64,000 bases of DNA from positions 1-64,000 of the forward strand of contig NZ_LRRR01000008.1 in the NCBI RefSeq assembly GCF_001691415.1, read 5' to 3'. The stretch is from Pararhodobacter sp. CCB-MM2. Its GTDB lineage: Bacteria; Pseudomonadota; Alphaproteobacteria; Rhodobacterales; Rhodobacteraceae. The notes beneath the pieces were generated by a model. That model was not told the DNA's origin, did no database searches, and saw only the letters and a list, made by a program, of their open reading frames with translations. Position 1 is the first letter of the stretch, and each line of letters starts with the position of its first letter. Shown here piece after piece: positions 10,183 through 20,094 of the stretch. Both the position numbers and the translations under genes were made by a program.

Positions 10183-10655
10183 CATGCCATGAGGCCGCTT
10201 CGTTCGAGCCGTGCGTAGCTGGCTTCCATGCCGTCGGTCATGCCGGTGGAGAGCATCGCGTCCATCGTCTCGGCATCCGCGACCTGCATGGTCATCACCA
10301 TCAACGTGCCCTCGCCCTGCGGCTGGAACAGCGTCTCGACCCGGTTGTCAGGGGTCTGGTCTGGAAGGAACATCCGCTCGACATGCAGGATGCGCTGCGG
10401 GGCCTCGACCTCCAGCACTTCGGCGGTCAGGTGGAAGCCGTGGCTGCCATCCTCGGCCTGCCAGTCGTAGCGCATATGCCCGCCGGGCCGTAGATCGACT
10501 TCGCAGCGGACCATCATCCAGCCATCGGGGCCGGTCAGCCATTGTCGCAGGGTCTCGGGCTCTGTATGGGCGGCGTAGAGGCGCTCGGGCGGGGCAGCGA
10601 AGTGGCGGCGGACGACGCAGGTGGCCGGGCCGGTGCGTTCAAGCGTCAGGGACAT
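10182..10655 (-). CDS. SRPBCC (AHSA1-like) domain protein
   Basis: 157 residues with the AHSA1/START-like helix-grip pattern: R-H-F-A-A-P-P-E-R-L-Y-A-A-H-T-E-P-E near the N-terminus, W-x-x-G-P-D-G-W, then D-L-R-P-G-G-H-M-R-Y-D-W and a C-terminal amphipathic helix (TDGMEASYARLERSGLMA). These domains bind hydrophobic ligands or, in AHSA1, an Hsp90 chaperone; the ligand here cannot be read from sequence. Such genes often sit beside ArsR regulators, but none is adjacent here. Confidence 0.8.
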   Translation of the reverse strand: MSLTLERTGPATCVVRRHFAAPPERLYAAHTEPETLRQWLTGPDGWMMVRCEVDLRPGGHMRYDWQAEDGSHGFHLTAEVLEVEAPQRILHVERMFLPDQTPDNRVETLFQPQGEGTLMVMTMQVADAETMDAMLSTGMTDGMEASYARLERSGLMA

Positions 10656-10720
10656 GGCACTTCCTTTCCGACGGGAACCGGATCATCCCAGTCAACGCGC
10701 AACCCGGCAAGCGGTTCACC

Positions 10721-11149
10721 TCAGCGCTGCGCCACCGGGATCATCGTGCCCTGCAGCAGGGCCACCGGCTTGCGGCTGTCGCCCTGCAGCGCGAAGACCT
10801 CGGCCTTGACCACGGTCAGCCGCTTGCCGGCGCGTACGACCTCGCCCACGGCCTCCAGTGCCTCGCCCACAGCAGGGGAGAGGAGGTTGATCTTCATCTC
10901 GACCGTCATCACGTCGGTATCGCCCGCCATGGTCGACAGCGCCGAGTACCCCGCGGCCGTATCGCCCAGCGTGAAGGCCAGCCCGGCATGCGCCGCACCG
11001 TGCTGCTGCTTGAGATGCGGGGCAATCGGCGCGCGGATCACGCAGCGACCCGGCGCCAGCGCGGTCAGCGTGGCGCCCAGCGTGTCCATCATCGTCTGCC
11101 GGGCAAAGCTGTCGCGCACCCTCGCCTCGGTCGCGGTGAAATCGTCCAT
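10721..11149 (-). CDS. PaaI-type hotdog-fold thioesterase
   Basis: 142 residues of the hotdog PaaI/YigI family. The core motif QQHGAAHAGLAFTLGDTAAGYSA (about 48-70) matches the family pattern HGG-x-x-x-x-L-x-D, with Asp in LGDTAAG as the likely catalytic residue. It would hydrolyse an acyl-CoA or aryl-CoA thioester; the substrate is unknown. Same strand as the SRPBCC gene 65 bases downstream, so a shared transcript is possible. Confidence 0.85.
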   Translation of the reverse strand: MDDFTATEARVRDSFARQTMMDTLGATLTALAPGRCVIRAPIAPHLKQQHGAAHAGLAFTLGDTAAGYSALSTMAGDTDVMTVEMKINLLSPAVGEALEAVGEVVRAGKRLTVVKAEVFALQGDSRKPVALLQGTMIPVAQR

Positions 11150-11235
11150 GTTGTCCTCCCTGTCCGAGGACAGGAAAGCGCGTCCGGGGGAGAGGGGCCA
11201 GCACCCGCGGAAGTTTCGTTACGTCATGGCCGCCG

Positions 11236-12555
11236 TCAGCGGATGATGTCCTCATCCTTGACGAACATGTTCGACCACGCGCGATCGATCAGGTCGGGCG
11301 ACATGTGGTAGGGCTTCCCCTCGTAGTCGCAGATCGCCATCATCTGGTCGATCAGGAAGATCGGCTGATAGTTCGAATAGACGTTGTCGATCGTCGGATA
11401 CTTGCTCTGCAGCAGGTGGATCAGCGCATCCTCGTTCAGGGGGACGCGCCGCTTCCGGGCGACAAGCGCGAAGATCTTCAGGAAATCCGCCTGATTGGGA
11501 CCGTCGATCTTGATCTTGAAGAAGATCCGCCGCAGCGCCGCCTGATCGAAGATCGTGTTCGGGTGGAAGTTCGTCGAGAAGATCACCAGCGTGTCGAAGG
11601 GCACGATGAACTTCTCGCCCGAGACCAGCGACAGGATGTCGTAATTCATCTCGAGCGGCACGATCCAGCGGTTCACCAGCGCCTGCGGCGGCTCCTCCTG
11701 GCGACCGAGGTCGTCGACGATGAACACGCCGCCCATGGCCTTGAACTGCAGGGGCGCCTGATAGGTGCGGGCGACCGGGTTGTATTTCAGCTCCAGCATC
11801 TCGAGCTTCAGCTCGCCGCCGGTGATCACCGTGGGACGCTCACAGAGCACATAGCGCGGGTCGAAGCGGGCGCCCTGAATGCGCAGCTGGCTGCCGCCCT
11901 GCGGCGCCTGCTCGATCCGGCGGTGGACGATGGGGTCGAAGACGGCAATCACCTGACCCGAATGCACCACGGCATGGGGGACATAGACGTGATCCCCCAG
12001 CGCGTCGCGGATCCCGTTCGAGATCGAGGACTTCCCGTTGCCCGGCGGCCCGTACATCAGGATCGACCGGCCCGAAGTCACGGCGGGGCCGAGGTTGGCC
12101 AACAGGTCCTCCGGCAGGATCAGGTCGCCCATGGCGGCGGTCAATTGCTCGCGGGTGATCTTCACCTTGCGGATCGACTGGCGACGCACTTGCTCGCCAT
12201 AGAGTTCCAGCGGGACCGGCATGGCGCCATAGTATTCCGAAATCGCCAAGGCCTGCTGCGCGCGCTGGCGGCCCGCATCGGTCAGCTGGAAGCCCATCTC
12301 GGTGGATTGGGCGCCGGCATGCATAGTGCCCATCGCCTCCAGCAGACGCTCACCGCGCGCGGCGTCGATCAACTGCTGGACCTGTGCGAAGGACAGGCAG
12401 ACCACCCGCGCGATGTCGGACACATAGGTCAGCGACATGCGGAACATGGTCTTCAGCAGAATATCCCGCATCAGGGTCTGCGGCAGGCCGGTGTCGTCCA
12501 GCGAGGCGGGCGGCGGGGGCGGCAGGATACGGGAATCGGTGGATTGATCGTTCAT
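11236..12555 (-). CDS. AAA-type ATPase at the end of the Tad operon
   Basis: 439 residues. A Pro-rich N-terminus (LPPPPPASLDD) and a helical/winged region (about 25-110) precede an ATPase core with Walker A GPPGNGKS (169-176), a Walker B-like FIVDDLGRQ and a sensor-like FSTNFHPN. The fold resembles predicted ATPases with chaperone-like annotation rather than the pilus motor. It lies 18 bases downstream of the prepilin peptidase gene in the same direction, so it is probably the last gene of the Tad operon. It is not one of the classical tad genes; its role in pilus function is unknown. Confidence 0.8.
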   Translation of the reverse strand: MNDQSTDSRILPPPPPASLDDTGLPQTLMRDILLKTMFRMSLTYVSDIARVVCLSFAQVQQLIDAARGERLLEAMGTMHAGAQSTEMGFQLTDAGRQRAQQALAISEYYGAMPVPLELYGEQVRRQSIRKVKITREQLTAAMGDLILPEDLLANLGPAVTSGRSILMYGPPGNGKSSISNGIRDALGDHVYVPHAVVHSGQVIAVFDPIVHRRIEQAPQGGSQLRIQGARFDPRYVLCERPTVITGGELKLEMLELKYNPVARTYQAPLQFKAMGGVFIVDDLGRQEEPPQALVNRWIVPLEMNYDILSLVSGEKFIVPFDTLVIFSTNFHPNTIFDQAALRRIFFKIKIDGPNQADFLKIFALVARKRRVPLNEDALIHLLQSKYPTIDNVYSNYQPIFLIDQMMAICDYEGKPYHMSPDLIDRAWSNMFVKDEDIIR

Positions 12556-12573
12556 GCGCGGACCTCTGCGGCG

Positions 12574-13071
12574 TCAGCGTCCATAGATGCTGGCCAAAAC
12601 CAGATAAAAGATTAACGCCGGCGCCAGGGCCATGCCGAAGGGGAATTCCTTGCGCTGCCAGCTGGCCCAGTCCGGGGTCGCGCGGCGGATCGCCGGGATC
12701 GCGCGCATCACCCGGTGCACGACGAAGGCGGCCAGCGTCACCGCCGACAGCAACACCAGAAACAGCCGCAGGTCCCCCAGCGCCACGAAGGGCGCCATGG
12801 CCGCGGCGAATTTCGCATCCCCCGCGCCGAAGGTGCCCGACAGGCTGAGGACGAAACCGATCACCAGCACGACGAGGAAATGCAGCCACGACCAGCCCCA
12901 TTCACCCAAAGGCAGGGTCAGCGCGCCGACGATGGCATAGACGATTATCAGCGCCAGCACCGCCAGATTGGGGATGCGCATCGCCTTGAGGTCGCTCCAT
13001 GCAACGTAGAGGCAGATGGGTGTGGCGAAGATCAGAAGCCACACCGCGGCATGGGCGGATTGCGTCAGCAT
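12574..13071 (-). CDS. cpaA: Prepilin peptidase TadV/CpaA
   Basis: 165 residues, an A24-family aspartic peptidase of the short type without the N-methylation domain. Five or six membrane segments. The two catalytic aspartates are in WSDLKAMRIPN (D27) and GAGDAK (D85). It removes the leader peptide from Flp prepilins after the conserved Gly. It follows the TadD-like genes with an 8-base gap, so it is placed late in the operon rather than beside flp as in Caulobacter. Confidence 0.93.
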   Translation of the reverse strand: MLTQSAHAAVWLLIFATPICLYVAWSDLKAMRIPNLAVLALIIVYAIVGALTLPLGEWGWSWLHFLVVLVIGFVLSLSGTFGAGDAKFAAAMAPFVALGDLRLFLVLLSAVTLAAFVVHRVMRAIPAIRRATPDWASWQRKEFPFGMALAPALIFYLVLASIYGR

Positions 13072-13079
13072 TGTCGTCC

Positions 13080-13922
13080 TTACTGCAACGCGGCGAGGGC
13101 GTTGGCGGCGGCCTCGAAATGCTGGGGATGGGTGGCGATGGCGTCTTCCAGCAGGCCGCGGCCGGTCTGCACGTCGCCCTGACGGATCGCTGCCAGCGCC
13201 ATGGTGTGCAACAGCTCGGCGCGCTCGATCTGGGTCATCTCGATCAGCGGGAGTTCGTAGATCCGGCGCGAGGCACGGGCCAGCACGAGGTTGTTCTTGG
13301 CCGGGAACAGCGTGCTGTCATGCTGCAGGGCCTCAAGGAACAGCCGCTCGGCGCCGCGGGCATCGCCGCGCGTCAGTTTGGAGTAACCCCAGTTGTTCAG
13401 GGTGGAAGCCGGGGTCGGCGTCAGGCCGACGGCGATCTCGTAGAAGCTGTCGGCGCGGTCCCATTGCTGGCGGGAATCGGCGACCATGGCCTCCAGCCGA
13501 TAACGCGAATAGGTCTCGTGCGTGGGGGGGATGGCGTTGAGCGTGGCCTCGGCCTGCGGCCAGTTGTTGGCGCGGATATAGGCCTCGGCCATGTCGACGC
13601 GGTCGTCGAGCGTGGCTTCGGGATGGGCCAGCACCTGCTGCCAGACGGCGATCGAATCCTCGGCGCGTCCGGCCCGCATCAGCGAGCGCGCCAGACCGCG
13701 GCGGAAGATGATGCGGTCGGGATGCTGCTGCGACTGGGCGGTGAAATACTGGATCGCCTCGGCCGGATCGGCGACGGCCAGCATCATCTCGGCCATGTTT
13801 TCCTGATCGATCGATTGTACGGAATCGATCGCACGCGCCGTTTGGGCCCGCATCGATTCACCGCAGCCGCCAAGCAGGGCGACGCCTGCAAGGCACAACG
13901 GTGCCATCCACACCTTGCGCAT
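13080..13922 (-). CDS. tadD: TPR lipoprotein, TadD-like
   Basis: 280 residues. Lipoprotein signal with lipobox LGGC (Cys 20), then several tetratricopeptide repeats (recurring W/F-A-x-x-A patterns such as NWPQAEATLNAIPP and TLNNWGYSKLTRGDARGAERLFLEAL). TadD is a pilotin-like outer-membrane lipoprotein needed for secretin assembly in Tad systems. It is the second of two such genes in a row. Confidence 0.85.
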   Translation of the reverse strand: MRKVWMAPLCLAGVALLGGCGESMRAQTARAIDSVQSIDQENMAEMMLAVADPAEAIQYFTAQSQQHPDRIIFRRGLARSLMRAGRAEDSIAVWQQVLAHPEATLDDRVDMAEAYIRANNWPQAEATLNAIPPTHETYSRYRLEAMVADSRQQWDRADSFYEIAVGLTPTPASTLNNWGYSKLTRGDARGAERLFLEALQHDSTLFPAKNNLVLARASRRIYELPLIEMTQIERAELLHTMALAAIRQGDVQTGRGLLEDAIATHPQHFEAAANALAALQ

Positions 13923-13948
13923 GATCCTGTCCTTACTGCTCGCCGCCC

Positions 13949-14497
13949 TTAATTCGTCGCGAGCAGAAGGAAGCGTCCATTGCCGCGCCGCACCAGGGCG
14001 AAATTATCGTTGTTTTCCCCAGTATAGCCCGAATCCTCGAGATTTGCGAGAGCAAGGCGCAGGTTCTCGCGGATTTCTTCGGACCGGCCCGAATCGAGGG
14101 CAAAGGCGGTGCGGAACAGATGGGCGGCCTGACCCCAGTCGCGGTTTTCGATCATCACCACGCCGAGATTGTTGATCGCCGGGACGAATTGCGGGTCGAA
14201 TTCGATGGCCCGGCGCAGCATCTGTTCGGCCTGACCCAGCCGTCCCAGCCGCAGATTGGCCGAGCCGATGGCCGAGAGCGCGTCGACCGTGGGGCCATTC
14301 TCGGCCATGGAGCGGTAATAGGCCCGAAGCGCCAGCTCATATTCGCCGCCCTGCATCAGGCGGTGGCCGACGATCAGGCCATCAACGTCCTCGGCCGCGC
14401 TGACGGCGCGGCCGGGAAGACCATCGGGCGAGAACTCGCCGCTGCTTTGACAGGCGGACAACGCAAGCAGCGCCGCCACGCCGATAAGTCGGATCAT
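13949..14497 (-). CDS. TPR lipoprotein, second TadD-like protein
   Basis: 182 residues. Lipobox LSAC (Cys 16) and two or three TPR units (about 45-150; for example ALSAIGSANLRLGRLGQAEQML and AINNLGVVMIENRDWGQAA). The start codon overlaps the tadC stop. Two consecutive TadD-like lipoproteins are common in alphaproteobacterial Tad loci; which one serves as the main secretin pilotin is not clear from sequence. Confidence 0.82.
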   Translation of the reverse strand: MIRLIGVAALLALSACQSSGEFSPDGLPGRAVSAAEDVDGLIVGHRLMQGGEYELALRAYYRSMAENGPTVDALSAIGSANLRLGRLGQAEQMLRRAIEFDPQFVPAINNLGVVMIENRDWGQAAHLFRTAFALDSGRSEEIRENLRLALANLEDSGYTGENNDNFALVRRGNGRFLLLATN

Positions 14498-15480
14498 AGA
14501 CCGAAATCTGCCGTACTGAGCATCTTCATCACGCCGTAGACCGACGGACCGATCAGGATGATCAGCAACGGCGGCACGGTGAACATCATTGTGCCCAGTG
14601 TCAGCTTGGTCGGCAAGACGTTCGCCTTTTCTTCGGCCAGCATCACGCGCTTGTCACGCATTTCGGCCGCATAGACGCGCAGCGCATCCGCCACCGAGGT
14701 GCCGTAGGTCGCCGACTGGATCAGCACCGTCACGAAGGAGCGGATGTCGGCATTGCCGCAGCGCACGCCCATGTCCTTCAGCACCTCAAGGCGGTCCTTG
14801 CCGGCCTTGGTCTCGTGCGAGACGGTGTCGAATTCCTCGGACAGGGCGGGGTAGCCCGCGCGCAATTCCTTGGCGACACGGCTGATCGACTGGTCCATTG
14901 ATTGCCCGGCCTCGGTGCAGATGAGCAGCATGTCCAGCGCATCAGGGAAGCCGCGGGCAATCTGGTCCTGCCGCTCGCCGTGGCGCTTGTTCACCCAATA
15001 GATCGGGAAGTAATAGCCCAGCAGAGTCGGTACCAGAATCGGCATCGCCGTGGCGAAGATCGAGGCCCCCTCGGGCGGCGGCAGCAGCAGGATATAGGCG
15101 AGGCCAATGAGCAGCCCGCCCATGCCGAGGATCAGCTTGGCGGCATGGAAGTCGCGCACCGCGTTTTTGCCGTGATAGCCGGCCTGGATCATCTTCAGCC
15201 GCGCCTCGCCCATCTGGGCGCTGTCGGTCGGCTCAAGGAAGGCCTTGTACTTGTCCAGACGCTTGTCGAGCGCGGTGTCCGACATCGCCGATTTGCGCGT
15301 CAGGCGCGACGCCTCGCCGGCATGGCCCTGACGGACCTCGGCCTTGAGACGGGCGAGGGGGTCGGGCTTTTCCTTGCCCCGGCCCATCAGCATCATCAGG
15401 ACCAGCGTTACGCCGGCCGCCACCATCAGCGCGATCAGCACCGGGGGCGAGGTCAGGGTGGCGAGAAAATCGGGATTCAT
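14494..15480 (-). CDS. tadC: Tad inner-membrane platform protein TadC
   Basis: 328 residues of the GspF/PilC (T2SSF) family. Membrane segments near 15-32, about 115-160 and 295-318. The T2SSF domain (about 165-295) has FPDALDMLLICTEAGQSMDQSI and the matching GTSVADALRVYAAEMRDKR helix. It pairs with TadB to form the membrane platform turned by CpaF. Stop codon overlaps the start of the next lipoprotein gene (ATGA). Confidence 0.95.
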   Translation of the reverse strand: MNPDFLATLTSPPVLIALMVAAGVTLVLMMLMGRGKEKPDPLARLKAEVRQGHAGEASRLTRKSAMSDTALDKRLDKYKAFLEPTDSAQMGEARLKMIQAGYHGKNAVRDFHAAKLILGMGGLLIGLAYILLLPPPEGASIFATAMPILVPTLLGYYFPIYWVNKRHGERQDQIARGFPDALDMLLICTEAGQSMDQSISRVAKELRAGYPALSEEFDTVSHETKAGKDRLEVLKDMGVRCGNADIRSFVTVLIQSATYGTSVADALRVYAAEMRDKRVMLAEEKANVLPTKLTLGTMMFTVPPLLIILIGPSVYGVMKMLSTADFGL

Positions 15481-15492
15481 GAGACGCGTCCC

Positions 15493-16464
15493 TTACACCT
15501 GAATATTGACCATCTTGCGCATGTACAGGACGTTGATCACCAAGAAGGTGAACACCACCAGCGCGGTCGGAATGAAATAGGCCGTTTCCTTGACCTCGTC
15601 GTAATAATCCGGCTTCACAACGCTGATCAGCAGCATGGCGACGATCGGGAAGCCCGACAGGAACATGCCCGACCATTTGGCTTCGGCGGTGATCGCCTTC
15701 ACCCGGCGGAACAGCTTGAAGCGCGCGCGGACCACTTTCGACAGGCCATCGAGGATCTCGGCAAGGTTGCCGCCCGATTGCGCCTGAATCGTCACCGACA
15801 CGGCGAGGAAGCGCAGATCCTGCATGTCCATCCGTTCGGCGAAGGCCATCAGTGCCTCGCCCATGTCGCGGCCATAGGCGGCTTCGTCGGCAATCAGGCC
15901 CAGCTCGGTGCCGAGGGGATCGGGGATCTCCTTCGCGGCCGAGGACAGGGCGTGCACGAAGGGGTGACCCACGCGCAGGCCGCGCACGATCAGGTCGATG
16001 GCGTCAGGCAGCTGCTCTTCGATCAGCGAGAAGCGCTTCTTCGCCTTGTTCGAGACCCAGAACCACACCGCGCCCACGCCCATGACCGAGGCCACACCCA
16101 CGCGGACGGCCAGCGGCGCCGCGGTGAAGATCGTCAGCGCGAGGTAACCGACGGTCGCCAGCAGCACCATCACCAGGATCAGCATCACCGGCGAGAAGGC
16201 GATCTGCGCCTTTTCGGCCTTTTCGGCCAGCAGGGAATAGAAGGGGATCGCGGTCGACTTCGTGTGCTGCGTCGCCTCCTTGCGCAGGCGGTCGATCACT
16301 TCGGTGCGGTCGGCGTTCTTCTTGTCCAGCATCTCCAGCCGGCGGTTCATCCGGCTGCCGAGACGGATCGAGCGACCGAAGACCAGAAGGTACAGCGCCT
16401 CGACCAGAAGCAGGATGCCGCCGAAGATGGCGACATAGATGATGACCATGGGGTCAATGCTCAT
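15493..16464 (-). CDS. tadB: Tad inner-membrane platform protein TadB
   Basis: 323 residues, paralogous to TadC. The first membrane helix is at 7-27 (MVIIYVAIFGGILLLVEAL), followed by a cytoplasmic segment, two central helices (about 90-135) and the T2SSF domain with LPDAIDLIVRGLRVGHPF and QSGGNLAEILDGLSKVV. The ATG at 16464 is chosen because it directly precedes the first helix; a longer open frame upstream lies inside cpaF and has no membrane or signal character. Confidence 0.95.
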   Translation of the reverse strand: MSIDPMVIIYVAIFGGILLLVEALYLLVFGRSIRLGSRMNRRLEMLDKKNADRTEVIDRLRKEATQHTKSTAIPFYSLLAEKAEKAQIAFSPVMLILVMVLLATVGYLALTIFTAAPLAVRVGVASVMGVGAVWFWVSNKAKKRFSLIEEQLPDAIDLIVRGLRVGHPFVHALSSAAKEIPDPLGTELGLIADEAAYGRDMGEALMAFAERMDMQDLRFLAVSVTIQAQSGGNLAEILDGLSKVVRARFKLFRRVKAITAEAKWSGMFLSGFPIVAMLLISVVKPDYYDEVKETAYFIPTALVVFTFLVINVLYMRKMVNIQV

Positions 16465-16468
16465 GCGC

Positions 16469-17953
<1,485 letters not shown>

Positions 17954-17963
17954 CGATCTCTCC

Positions 17964-19205
17964 TCAGGCGGCGGCGCGTTTCTCGTCGCGGTTGGCGGCG
18001 ATGATGGTCTGCGCGACCTTACGGATTTCTTTCAAAAGCGGGTTCTTCGGCGCGATTTCAGCCAGCGGCAGCCCGTGGTCATTGGCATGCGTCACCTGCG
18101 CGGTGCCATCGGGCAGCATCACCTCGAACTCGATATCCAGACTCTCGGCCATGCGCTTGGCGCGGGCCTTGCCGGACAGATCGGTGAATTTCGGCGCACG
18201 GTTCAGGATGTAGCGCAGCTTCGACAGCGGTAGATCCTCAGCCTTCAGCGCGCGAATGAGGCGCAGCGCATTCTGGGCCGAGCGCATGTCCAGCTCCATC
18301 GTCGCGAAATAGCTGTCGACTTCGTTCAGCACCGTCTCCGTCCATTGGACGACCGTCGCCGGCATGTCGATCAGCACGATGTCGAAATTGGCGCGGGCCA
18401 TGGTGATCACGCGCTCGATGTCGTCGGGCGAGATCAGGTCCAGCGGCAGCATGTCGGCGGCGGCGGTCAGCACCTTCAGCTTGTCGTTGAAGGTCTGCAG
18501 CGTGTTCATGAAGAAATCGCGGTCCATCACGGCGGTGTTGGACAGAAGCTCATAGACCTTTTCCGTCCGTGCGAGGTCCAGATAGGTCGCGATCGAGCCG
18601 GTCTGCAGGTCAAAATCCAGCAGGCAGACCGTGGGGGCCTCCTTGCCGGAATTCACGATCTCCCAGGCCAGGTTCACCGCGAAAGTCGTCGCACCCGAAC
18701 CACCCGAGAGGCCCTGAACCGCATAGGCCGTGCCCATGTTCTGGGCCGACGCGGTCAGCATGCGCGATTGCGGCGAGATATTCGCGACGTCCGGCGCCGG
18801 CTGGCGCAGGCGCTGGATCGCGTCGTGCAGCGCGCCTTCCGGCAGCGGGTAGGGGACGAAATCGCTGGCCCCGAGGCGCAGCAGGCGGTGCAGGGCAATG
18901 GGGCCCAGCTCCTCGGCGATGAGCAGGACGCGGATGTTCAGCGAGGTCGCCCGCTGGATCACCGCCTCAACCATCGCCATGTTCGATTCGTCGTCGTCAT
19001 CCAGCGCAATCGCAATGAATTCGAGGCTGCGCGCATCCGGTTGGTCGAGAAACTTCAAGGCGCTGGGGAAGGTCAGATCCCCCCAGCTCTCGCCGAGTTC
19101 AAGCTCCATGTCCTCGATCAGAAGATCGAAGTTCTGCACATCGCGCGAGACGGTGCAGGCCCGGATAGGGGCGGTATGCTTGTTCGTGGCTACTGCGCTC
19201 GACAT
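17964..19205 (-). CDS. cpaE: MinD-like localisation ATPase CpaE/TadZ
   Basis: 413 residues. An N-terminal atypical receiver-like domain (about 15-140) is followed by a ParA/MinD-type ATPase. The deviant Walker A reads GLSGGSGATTFA (165-176) and lacks the lysine of canonical ParA proteins, as is common in CpaE. Later motifs include DFDLQTGSIATYLDL and VLIDMPATVVQWTE. The protein positions the Tad machine in the cell. The ATG at 19205 starts the conserved domain; it follows a 231-base gap with a terminator, so a separate promoter is likely. Confidence 0.94.
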   Translation of the reverse strand: MSSAVATNKHTAPIRACTVSRDVQNFDLLIEDMELELGESWGDLTFPSALKFLDQPDARSLEFIAIALDDDDESNMAMVEAVIQRATSLNIRVLLIAEELGPIALHRLLRLGASDFVPYPLPEGALHDAIQRLRQPAPDVANISPQSRMLTASAQNMGTAYAVQGLSGGSGATTFAVNLAWEIVNSGKEAPTVCLLDFDLQTGSIATYLDLARTEKVYELLSNTAVMDRDFFMNTLQTFNDKLKVLTAAADMLPLDLISPDDIERVITMARANFDIVLIDMPATVVQWTETVLNEVDSYFATMELDMRSAQNALRLIRALKAEDLPLSKLRYILNRAPKFTDLSGKARAKRMAESLDIEFEVMLPDGTAQVTHANDHGLPLAEIAPKNPLLKEIRKVAQTIIAANRDEKRAAA

Positions 19206-19357
19206 GTTTCTTATCCTCCGAACCCGCGTTCTGCAGGCCTTGGCACTGACGACCTTTCCACCCCCGGAATACAGGGGAGGTCGAGCCAATCTCGGAGGTA
19301 ATCTTGGCAATAATGGGGCTAATAAATTGTAATCATCGGGCCGTTTTCGAACAAAGA

Positions 19358-19388
19358 AATCGCCCTGTCGGGGTGCGACAGGGCGATT
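19358..19388 (-). terminator. Strong hairpin between the OmpA-type gene and cpaE
   Basis: Perfect 13-bp stem AATCGCCCTGTCG / CGACAGGGCGATT with a 5-nt loop. On the minus strand it is followed by TCTTTGTT. It would end a flp-cpaB-cpaC-ompA transcript and separate it from the cpaE-onward operon. Confidence 0.8.
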
Positions 19389-19436
19389 CTTTCGGGCCGC
19401 AGGCTGTTCAGGGAAGCGGCCCCGACGTCTATGGGA

Positions 19437-20090
19437 TCAGAATGAACCCGCCGGCACGTTCGTGTTGCGATCCGCGCTTTCAACGTACTGGCGGTGCACG
19501 ATAAGGGCGTATTCGCCGTTCAGAACCCGCGGGTGGTTCTGCACGAAGCCCGAAACCTCGGTCACGGCGCGGCGGTTCTGACGCTCACGATCCGGGGTCG
19601 GGATCAGCGGTTGGGTCTCGCCGTTTGTGATCACACCCTGGACACGGCTGCGACTGATGCCCTGACGCACGATGAACGCCGCAGCGGCACGGGCCCGACG
19701 CAGGCCGAGGCCGCGGTTGTAACGCTCGGAGCCGACCAGATCGGTGTGGCCGAAGACGCGGAAGGCCAGCTCGGGGAAGCGGCGCATCCAGGCGGCTTGC
19801 GCCATCAGCACCTGTTGCGCGCCGGCGTCCAGCTCGGCGCTGTCGAAGGCGAAGGTGATGGTGTTCGGCACTTCCCGGGCAAAACGCTCGCCCAGGATCA
19901 CCGCGTAATCCAGCTGACCCGTCTGGATCAGGATGTTGTGGGCCGTCGCCGTGCCGAAACCGCCCTCGTCGAGGTGGCTGCCAAGCTCAGGGCCATAGCC
20001 GCCGGTACAGGCGCTGAGCGCCCCGCCGGCCGCGCCCATCATCAGGGTCCGGCGCGTCAGGCTGAGGGAGGATTTGGACAAATCGCGCAT
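19437..20090 (-). CDS. OmpA-domain lipoprotein of the Tad locus
   Basis: 217 residues. The signal region contains TRRTLMMG followed by lipobox LSAC (Cys 28), so export might be by the Tat route; this is inference. The C-terminal OmpA-like peptidoglycan-binding domain (about 75-190) has FAFDSAELD, VFGHTDLVGSERYN, LGLRRARAA and QNRRAV. It lies 4 bases after cpaC, so it probably anchors the secretin to the wall. In some Tad loci this position is held by RcpB, an unrelated or distantly related protein. Confidence 0.88.
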   Translation of the reverse strand: MRDLSKSSLSLTRRTLMMGAAGGALSACTGGYGPELGSHLDEGGFGTATAHNILIQTGQLDYAVILGERFAREVPNTITFAFDSAELDAGAQQVLMAQAAWMRRFPELAFRVFGHTDLVGSERYNRGLGLRRARAAAAFIVRQGISRSRVQGVITNGETQPLIPTPDRERQNRRAVTEVSGFVQNHPRVLNGEYALIVHRQYVESADRNTNVPAGSF

Positions 20091-20094
20091 CAGA

